From Rhodospirillales bacterium (GTDB lineage Bacteria > Pseudomonadota > Alphaproteobacteria > Rhodospirillales_A > Casp-alpha2), in contig JAESSX010000197.1 of assembly GCA_016763915.1 (NCBI GenBank), positions 1 through 5,160 on the forward strand: a stretch of DNA of 5,160 bases, given 5' to 3'. Shown in pieces: positions 1-4,738 of the stretch. Numbering within the stretch: position 1 is the first letter of the stretch; each line of letters opens with the position of its first letter. The position numbers and the translations under genes were made by a program. The notes under the pieces are model-generated. The model did no database searches and had not been told where the DNA came from. It saw only the letters and a list, made by a program, of their open reading frames with translations.

Positions 1-1144
1 CGGGTCCATTCCCAGACGTCCCCGAAGACCTGGACGGCAGGGTGTTCTGTCCCGCCATTCGCTGGAACCGGGTGAAAATGTCCGCTGTCGGCGAAATTTC
101 CCTCCACCGGGCATTCTCCGGCCATTCGTTCCCATTCCGCTTCCAGCGGCAACCGTTTGCCGGCCCACTTGGCGTAGGCATCGGCCTCGAAAAAACTGAC
201 GTGGCAAACCGGGGCTGCCGGGTCCAGTCCGCGCATTCCCGAAAGCGTCATCAACTGCCAGCACGCCGCGGCCCCTTCGCGGTCCCCGTCCCGCTGCCAG
301 TAGAAGGGCGCCTGCCAGGCGTTGGTCTGGCACGCCGCCCACCCGTCGGACAGCCAGAATTCCGGCCGCCGGTAGCCTCCGTCGGCGATGAATTCCAGGT
401 ATTGCGCGTTGGTCACCGGGCGGGATGCGAGGCGAAACCCGTTCAGCCAGACCTTGTGGCGGGGGCCTTCGTTGTCATAGGCGAAGTTCGGCGAGGCGGA
501 AAAATCATGGCCGGTTTCCACCAGCCCTTCGGGAAATTCGATCCACGACCCGCGACCGTTCCCCGTGGCCGGCTTATCCGCCCCGGCGCCGAGCGCATCG
601 GATTTTGCGGCCGGTAGGCCGGGCGCATCGGGTTGCACGAAAACACATGTTTGATATCGGTCAGCATCAGTTCCTGGTGCTGCTGTTCGTGGTTGTTGGC
701 CAGTTCCACGAATGGCCGGATTTCGCCCCAGGCCTGATCGGAGGCGCCGCCGATCAAGGCCTCGGCGGCGTTTTCCACGTGCCGGCGGTAAGCCTGCACG
801 TCTTCCAGCGGCGGGCGCGACAACAAACCGCGCCGGGGTCTTTGATGGCGGGGGCCGACCGATTCGTAATAGGAATTGAACAGGAAATTATATTCGGGGT
901 GAAAGTCTTCGTAAGACGGATCAAACGGCTTGAGGACAAACATCTCGAACGCCCAAGACGTGTGCGCCAGATGCCATTTGGTCGGGCTGACATCGGGCAT
1001 GGACTGGATACATTGGTCTTCCGCCGTCAACGGCGCCGCCAACTCAAGCGTGCGGGCGCGAATATGCCGAAACAAAGCCAGAGTTTCGTCCCGGGTCTGT
1101 TTCGGTTTTTCGACCGAAGCGATTTTCCGGAGTAGTTCTCTCAT
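1..1144 (-). CDS. egtB: Ergothioneine biosynthesis protein EgtB (hercynine sulfoxide synthase), frameshifted, C-terminus beyond window
   Basis: Non-heme iron enzyme expected to join hercynine to gamma-glutamylcysteine or cysteine with O2, the central step of ergothioneine synthesis, in the cytoplasm. The N-terminal DinB-like domain (about residues 20-178) carries the iron ligands: H61 in WHLAH, and H152 and H156 in NHEQQHQE. A typical CNPMRPAYR ends this domain. The C-terminal FGE/sulfatase-like domain follows in another frame: WIEFPEGLVETGHD, then VTNAQYLEF, FWLSDGW, GKRLPLEAEWE and VWEWT at the edge. The last 50-70 residues of the family are missing because the window ends. One base is lost (or two gained) between about 545 and 615; as written, the first frame stops at 443-445. 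The ATG at 1144 gives a family-like N-terminus; a TTG at 1204, directly after the cobB stop, would add 20 poorly conserved residues. The gene follows cobB by 60 bases on the same strand. A partner egtD could lie to the left. Family identification is firm; whether the break is real is unknown. Confidence 0.9.
545..615 (-). other. Frameshift interval inside egtB
   Basis: Conserved EgtB sequence runs in one minus-strand frame down to PAYRP (about 612) and resumes in the frame shifted by -1 at SWIEFPEG (about 545). Both frames are open in between, so the exact base cannot be fixed. The second frame reads an Ala/Gly-rich linker, as is usual between the two EgtB domains. A four-base A run (T at 603-606 on the plus strand) is one candidate for a lost base. 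No X-XXY-YYZ slippery heptamer is visible in the upstream frame, so programmed frameshifting is not favoured over mutation or a sequencing or assembly error. Confidence 0.8.
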
Positions 1145-1204
1145 GGGCTTATTTTTCCAAATCGAAGTTGCGGGATCAAGGTTCTCATTATTTTTTTTAC
1201 CCAA

Positions 1205-1942
1205 TCACCATCCCGCCGTCAGTATTTTCTCGATATAAGTCGGCACCATTTTCGTTGCCGGGCCGTAATGGGTTTCGTCAAAAAGCACGGCCCCTTCGGA
1301 GGGCTCCAGGTTGAGTTCCGCCGTGTGCGCCCCGCCAACCTGTTTGACATGGGCGACGAACCCGGCCGCCGGCCAGACGTTGCCCGACGTGCCGATGGAC
1401 AGGAACAGACCGCACCCCTCCAACCCCTGGTAAATACGCTCCATTTCCAGCGGCATTTCGCCGAACCACACCACATGGGGGCGAAGCCCGCCCGCGACCG
1501 CACATTCCGGACAGGCCACATCGACGCCGAGGTCCCCGGTGCAGGCGGCCTGGGCATCGCAGAAACCGCAGCGCACCTTCAGCAATTCGCCATGCATGTG
1601 GAGCACGTTCCGGCTGCCGGCGCGCTCATGAAGATCGACGATGTTCTGCGTCACCACCAGGACCCCGCCCGGCCATTCGGCTTCCAGCCGGCCCAGCGCC
1701 GCATGGGCGGCGTTGGGAACGATCTCGCCCGCCGCCAGTCCGGCGCGGCGCGCATTGTAAAATTCATGCACCCGCTGCGGATCGCGGGCGAAGGCCTCGG
1801 GCGTCGCCACGTCCTCGATGCGCACCTTGGACCAGATGCCGTCGGCATCGCGAAAGGTATCGAGTCCCGATTCCCTGGAAATTCCGGCGCCGGTCAAAAC
1901 GACGATTCCTGGATTGGGTTTTTCCCTGGTTTTTTCGTTCAT
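1205..1942 (-). CDS. cobB: NAD-dependent protein deacylase, CobB/SIRT5-type sirtuin, with variant QNID motif
   Basis: Sirtuins remove acyl groups from lysines using NAD+, giving nicotinamide and O-acyl-ADP-ribose. Of 245 residues, the Rossmann-fold parts are GAGIS (18-22) and FRDADGIW (30-37). The catalytic His is H117 in HMHGEL. Four cysteines (C125, C128, C144, C147) form the zinc knuckle, followed by LRPHVVWFGE and GTSG (185-188). Y62 and R65 in FYNARR match the Tyr-x-x-Arg pair that lets CobB and SIRT5 take succinyl or malonyl lysine. The motif normally reading QNID reads Q99-N-I-V102, then D103, so the nicotinamide-contacting Asp is Val. The start at 1942 has GGAG at 1952-1955, nine bases upstream; an alternative ATG at 1957 adds five residues and has no clear ribosome site. 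The length fits bacterial CobB. It is probably cotranscribed with egtB downstream and is divergent from the phosphatase gene. The family call is secure; full activity is uncertain because of V102. Confidence 0.93.
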   Translation of the reverse strand: MNEKTREKPNPGIVVLTGAGISRESGLDTFRDADGIWSKVRIEDVATPEAFARDPQRVHEFYNARRAGLAAGEIVPNAAHAALGRLEAEWPGGVLVVTQNIVDLHERAGSRNVLHMHGELLKVRCGFCDAQAACTGDLGVDVACPECAVAGGLRPHVVWFGEMPLEMERIYQGLEGCGLFLSIGTSGNVWPAAGFVAHVKQVGGAHTAELNLEPSEGAVLFDETHYGPATKMVPTYIEKILTAGW

Positions 1943-1978
1943 GGAACCCTGCTCCATAATACAAGCCGCTTTGACGCC

Positions 1979-2007
1979 TTGCCCGACGGGCGCCGGATCA
2001 CGATAAT
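1979..2007 (+). promoter_or_regulatory. Predicted sigma-70-type promoter for the phosphatase-kinase operon
   Basis: TTGCCC at 1979-1984 (four of six bases of TTGACA) is followed, after a 17-base spacer, by GATAAT at 2002-2007 (five of six of TATAAT). Transcription would start near 2014 and leave about 30 bases of leader before the TTG start at 2046. A short inverted repeat GCCC-GAC-GGGC (1981-1991) overlaps the -35 element and could be an operator. This is pattern matching only; promoter consensus in alphaproteobacteria is loose. Confidence 0.4.
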
Positions 2008-2045
2008 CGCCCTACCCTTGAAATATACCCATTGGGGGCGATCCT

Positions 2046-2519
2046 TTGATTAAAATTCTCTTTGTCTGTCTTGGTAACATCTGCCGGTCTCCAACCGCCG
2101 AAGGCGTCTTCCGGGCGCTGGTCGAACGCGAGGGCCTGTCCGATCAGATCAGCGCCGATTCCGCCGGCGTCGGCAGCTGGCACATCGGCAACCCCCCCGA
2201 CCGCCGCGCCACGGCCGCCGCCCGCGGGCGCGGCATTGATATTTCCTCTCAACGCGCCCGCCAGGCCAAGGCGCAGGATTTTCACCGCTACGATTACGTG
2301 ATCGCCATGGATTCGGAAAACCACCACGCCCTCAGCGCCCTCTGCCCGGCGGGGGAGACAGACCGCCTGTACACGTTGATGCAATTCGCGCCGCACCTCG
2401 GCGCCGGCGATGTCCCCGACCCCTATTACGGCGGCGACAACGGTTTCGAGGTCGTCCTCGATATGATCGAGGCGGCCTCCACCGGTCTGCTGGCCGATAT
2501 CCGCGCCAAGCATCTGTAG
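2046..2519 (+). CDS. Low-molecular-weight protein-tyrosine-phosphatase family protein (possible protein-ribulosamine-5-phosphatase)
   Basis: Cytoplasmic phosphatase of 157 residues, normal for the family. The P-loop CLGNICRS gives the nucleophile C8, the second cysteine C13 and R14-S15. The general acid is D125 in DPYYGG (125-130), with the paired tyrosines Y127-Y128. W45 in SWHIGNPPDRR and the stretch RYDYVIAMD resemble eukaryotic LMW-PTP more than capsule-linked Wzb. The start is TTG at 2046: an in-frame TGA lies at 2019-2021, no ATG intervenes, and GGGGG at 2034-2038 sits seven bases upstream. The kinase gene begins 25 bases after the stop, so the two are almost certainly cotranscribed. 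Human LMW-PTP-A is known to dephosphorylate protein-bound ribulosamine-5-phosphate, and pairing with a fructosamine-kinase homologue has been noted in other bacteria. A deglycation role is therefore favoured over general tyrosine dephosphorylation; that choice is inference. Confidence 0.93.
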   Translation: MIKILFVCLGNICRSPTAEGVFRALVEREGLSDQISADSAGVGSWHIGNPPDRRATAAARGRGIDISSQRARQAKAQDFHRYDYVIAMDSENHHALSALCPAGETDRLYTLMQFAPHLGAGDVPDPYYGGDNGFEVVLDMIEAASTGLLADIRAKHL

Positions 2520-2530
2520 ACCCCGGCTGC

Positions 2531-2535
2531 GGGAG
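2531..2535 (+). promoter_or_regulatory. Ribosome binding site of the kinase gene
   Basis: GGGAG lies nine bases before the ATG at 2545, inside the 25-base gap after the phosphatase stop. It supports this start and independent initiation within a shared transcript. Confidence 0.6.
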
Positions 2536-2544
2536 ACCCCGTCC

Positions 2545-3399
2545 ATGAGCCATGACATCAATCAGATTATCGCCCGCGTCACCGGGTCGCGGCCGGTGCG
2601 GATTCAACCCCTGGGCGGCGGCTGTGTCGCCGACGTGCGCGAAGTGACGCTGGAAAACGGCCGGACCATCATCGCCAAGACCGGTGATGCGGGCGCCGGC
2701 CTCGATCTCGAAGGCTTCATGCTGCAATACCTGCGCGACCCCGGCGGCCTGCCGGTGCCGGACGTTCTGTATGGCGATGATCAACTGCTGCTGATGAGCC
2801 GGATCGAAACCTCCGGCAGCCTGTCTCCCGGCGCCCAGACGCAAGCCGCCGACCTGCTGGCGGCCCTGCACGGCGTCACCGCGGAGCAATTCGGGTTCGA
2901 GCGGGCGACGGTCATCGGCGGCCTGCACCAGCCCAATCCCGAAACCCCCGTCTGGACCGATTTTTTCCGCGACCAGCGATTGCTGTACATGGCCAGATGC
3001 GCCCTCGATGCCGGACGCCTGCCGGCGGCCCTGATGGCGCGCACGGAGGCGCTGGCGGGAAAGCTTGACGGCTGGCTGGATAATTGTGCAACCCCGTCGT
3101 TGATCCACGGCGACATGTGGGGCGGCAACGTGCTCAGCCACCGGGGACGGATTTCCGGATTTGTCGACCCGGCCATCTATTACGCCGACGCCGAAATAGA
3201 GCTCGCCTTCTCGACCCTGTTCAACACCTTCGGCGACGCCTTTTTCAGCCGCTACGCCGAGCACCGGCCGATCCGGCCCGGTTTTTTCGAACAACGCCGG
3301 GACTTTTACAACCTCTATCCATTGTTGGTCCATGTCCGCCTGTTCGGCGGCTCCTACGTCGGCTCGGTCGAGCGCACGCTGGCCAAATTCGGCTGTTAA
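2545..3399 (+). CDS. Fructosamine/ribulosamine-3-kinase family protein (FN3K-like, protein deglycation)
   Basis: FN3K-family kinases phosphorylate the O3 of ketoamines on glycated lysines; the 3-phosphate is unstable and the sugar detaches, freeing the amine. Bacterial homologues studied so far mostly prefer ribulosamines or erythrulosamines over fructosamines. The protein has 284 residues, a typical length. The N-lobe has the Gly-rich loop LGGGCVADV (23-31), the likely ATP lysine K45 in IIAKTG, and E56 in DLEGFM. The C-lobe has the catalytic loop IHGDMWGGN (H188, D190, N195) and a metal-binding D208 in FVDPA, followed by YYADAEIELAF. All key kinase residues are present. C27 in the Gly-rich loop aligns with the P-loop cysteine described as a redox switch in plant and human FN3K. 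The gene follows the phosphatase by 25 bases in the same operon, which fits consecutive steps: removal of the 5-phosphate, then 3-phosphorylation. A more general aminoglycoside-phosphotransferase-like role is less likely. Confidence 0.92.
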   Translation: MSHDINQIIARVTGSRPVRIQPLGGGCVADVREVTLENGRTIIAKTGDAGAGLDLEGFMLQYLRDPGGLPVPDVLYGDDQLLLMSRIETSGSLSPGAQTQAADLLAALHGVTAEQFGFERATVIGGLHQPNPETPVWTDFFRDQRLLYMARCALDAGRLPAALMARTEALAGKLDGWLDNCATPSLIHGDMWGGNVLSHRGRISGFVDPAIYYADAEIELAFSTLFNTFGDAFFSRYAEHRPIRPGFFEQRRDFYNLYPLLVHVRLFGGSYVGSVERTLAKFGC

Positions 3400-3492
3400 G
3401 GGTGGCCGCCGAAACGCGGGACGGCCCCGTTCAACCGTAATTTTCACCGGGGTTTCCGTATTATGGAAAATTCCCAGAGAAAAGTACGCAAA

Positions 3493-3522
3493 CGTCTACC
3501 GATGTCTACATTTGTCGACATT
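3493..3522. repeat. Three imperfect tandem 10-base repeats, last one a palindrome core
   Basis: CGTCTACCGA (3493-3502), TGTCTACATT (3503-3512) and TGTCGACATT (3513-3522) follow each other without gaps. Units two and three differ at one base; unit one differs more. TGTCGACA (3513-3520) is a perfect palindrome and TGTCTACA a near one. The 10-base period would put each unit on the same face of the helix. A cooperative operator is possible, but no known regulator motif was matched. Confidence 0.5.
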
Positions 3523-3557
3523 TGCCGGTTTTTGACGGCATCGCCCGATACGCACGG

Positions 3558-3566
3558 CCCCCCCCC
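3558..3566 (+). repeat. Homopolymer of nine cytosines
   Basis: Nine consecutive C lie in non-coding sequence about 290 bases before the peptidase start. Tracts of this length can change length by slipped-strand mispairing and are also prone to sequencing error. No promoter whose spacing it would alter was found. Confidence 0.6.
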
Positions 3567-3727
3567 GCATTCAACGGTTGGTCGTTTTGACTGCCTGGTT
3601 CCCGCCATTCCCGCGACGCGAACACGCCCGAAACGGCTGGAAAATCCCCTATAAACTTTTCAAAGAACAAAAACAGAACATAGCCCTTGCCGCCGGGTCT
3701 GTCAAGGAGGTCGCCGGGAACGGGATG

Positions 3728-3750
3728 ATAATCCGGCGATAATAATCCGG
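3728..3750 (+). repeat. Direct repeat ATAATCCGG, two copies
   Basis: ATAATCCGG occurs at 3728-3736 and again at 3742-3750, a 14-base period, about 110 bases before the peptidase start. The copies contain the two GATAAT/TAATAAT elements. It could be a regulator site or chance; no family motif was recognised. Confidence 0.4.
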
Positions 3751-3830
3751 TGCGGCCGGCGGCTTATTCTGCGACGATACTTCATCAAAATAGCGGCAAG
3801 GCCTTTTACACGGCTGTCCGGAGACCCGAC

Positions 3831-3848
3831 CCTTCCCTATTGAAGGAG
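3831..3848 (+). promoter_or_regulatory. Ribosome binding site of the peptidase gene within a small hairpin
   Basis: AAGGAG at 3843-3848 lies nine bases before the ATG at 3858 and decides that start. CCTTC (3831-3835) can pair with GAAGG (3842-3846) across the six-base loop CCTATT, covering most of the ribosome site. The stem has only five pairs, so its effect may be small. Confidence 0.5.
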
Positions 3849-3857
3849 TTCGACATC

Positions 3858-4730
3858 ATGAAACGTTTCCATCTGTTTGTTTTGGTATTGGCCGCCTTCT
3901 CCCTGGCCGCGCCCCAGACCGCCGAGGCCATGAGCCATCGCGGCGGCAAGGGCGGTATGAAGGGCGCCATGAAAGACAAGGGTCAGGCTTCGAAAAGATT
4001 CGCGACCATGCGCGACAATCCCTTAAGCCGCTACGCCTCGGCCGGGGTTCTTAAAAAAGCCGGCCTGGTCGAGACCGGATTGCGCCCGGTCTACCCCGAA
4101 GCCGCCGATTGCCTGGAGATTGAATCCCATTTTTCCAGCCCGACCCGTTTCGACGGCAGTTTCCGGGTATTCCACGCGTTCGCCGGGTATCACAGCGGCG
4201 CCGATATTTCCTCCCCCACCGGCACCCCCATAATCGCCATCGCCGACGGCGAGGTCATCCACAAATACGTCGGTGGGCGACTGGTCGGAAACCAGATCTA
4301 CCTGCGCCACACGCCCGAAGACACCGGCCTGCCCGTCTACATCTATTCCAAGTACAAGCATTTCGACAAACTGCCCGACCTTGAAATCGGCCAGCGGGTC
4401 AAGATGGGGCAATTCCTCGGCCCGTCGGGCGATACGGGCACCGCCGGCGGCCATTACCCAACCGGCTATCCGCATCTGCACCTGTCGATCTATATCACCG
4501 CGTCGGCGGAATATTCGTCGAAAAAATCCTCGGTCTACCCCATCGACGCGATGCACCTGGACCCGGTGATTCTGCACATGACCCGCACCCCGCCGATCAC
4601 CGGCAGCCACGCTGCCCGCGCCCTGCCCGATGGGGAAAAGGACGTGCCCATCGCCTATAGGACGACCGACGGCAAGGTGGTGCCCGAAGGCGCCAAAATC
4701 ATCTGGCCGTTCGCGTGCAAGCCGAAGTAG
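3858..4730 (+). CDS. Secreted M23-family metallopeptidase (LytM/peptidoglycan endopeptidase type)
   Basis: Predicted periplasmic or surface zinc peptidase of 290 residues. Residues 1-24 form a signal peptide: MKR, a hydrophobic stretch FHLFVLVLAAFSLAA, and a signal peptidase I site after AEA at 22-24. A basic Gly/Lys/Met-rich segment (25-46) follows. The M23 domain spans about 105-240 with zinc ligands H112 and D116 in HSGAD, H168 in KYKHFD as the probable catalytic His, and H206-L-H208 in PHLHLS. AIADGEV and GQRVKMGQFLGPSGDTG are typical of the LytM fold, so all catalytic residues are present. C85 and C287 could form a disulfide after export. Family members cut peptide cross-bridges in peptidoglycan; the exact substrate is unknown. 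ATG 3858 is chosen for its AAGGAG site and the signal peptide directly after it; the GTG at 3750 would bury the signal peptide. It stands alone after a 458-base gap and converges with thpR, 8 bases away. Confidence 0.9.
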   Translation: MKRFHLFVLVLAAFSLAAPQTAEAMSHRGGKGGMKGAMKDKGQASKRFATMRDNPLSRYASAGVLKKAGLVETGLRPVYPEAADCLEIESHFSSPTRFDGSFRVFHAFAGYHSGADISSPTGTPIIAIADGEVIHKYVGGRLVGNQIYLRHTPEDTGLPVYIYSKYKHFDKLPDLEIGQRVKMGQFLGPSGDTGTAGGHYPTGYPHLHLSIYITASAEYSSKKSSVYPIDAMHLDPVILHMTRTPPITGSHAARALPDGEKDVPIAYRTTDGKVVPEGAKIIWPFACKPK

Positions 4731-4738
4731 GGCGCGGT

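Larger units (their letters stand above)
3400..3857. other. 458-base non-coding region between kinase and peptidase genes
   Basis: No convincing gene was found on either strand. A 63-codon open frame at 3463-3654 has no good ribosome site and no recognisable protein features. The region is locally AT-rich at 3430-3530 and 3640-3690. It holds three imperfect 10-base repeats (3493-3522), a run of nine C (3558-3566), a perfect AAGGAGG (3704-3710) not well placed for a gene, a nonamer direct repeat (3728-3750) and a hairpin at the peptidase ribosome site. TATAAA at 3650-3655 and two GATAAT elements (3727-3732, 3738-3743) look like -10 boxes but lack a matching -35. No strong hairpin-plus-T-run terminator for the upstream operon is visible. 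Confidence 0.6.

Noticed and set aside
545..640. Programmed -1 frameshifting in egtB
   Set aside because: No slippery heptamer in the upstream frame, and EgtB is not known to be made this way; mutation or error is more likely.
42..1135. Open frames on the plus strand at 42-617 and 425-1135
   Set aside because: Both are antisense to egtB, whose conserved motifs account for this DNA despite the frameshift.
1145..1204. AT-rich spacer between cobB and egtB as a promoter for egtB
   Set aside because: TTGATC-17-AAAAAT is only four of six at each box and would start transcription almost at the ATG. Cotranscription with cobB is simpler.
1268..2053. 261-codon open frame on the plus strand opposite cobB
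   Set aside because: It is a shadow of the sirtuin gene, with no recognisable domain and no ribosome site.
3404..3444. Intrinsic terminator after the kinase gene (GGCCG...CGGCC followed by AATTTT)
   Set aside because: The five-pair stem has a 13-base loop and the T run starts about 14 bases later, so it is not a convincing terminator.
2332..3447. 371-codon open frame on the minus strand opposite the kinase operon
   Set aside because: It is the antisense shadow of two well-recognised genes in GC-rich DNA; the product shows no family features.
3463..3654. 63-codon open frame in the intergenic region
   Set aside because: No ribosome site at proper spacing, no hydrophobic or domain pattern, and it runs through the 10-base repeats and C9 tract.
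3750..3857. Upstream GTG start extending the peptidase by 36 residues
   Set aside because: It would place a signal peptide in the interior of the protein; ATG 3858 has AAGGAG and begins the signal peptide directly.
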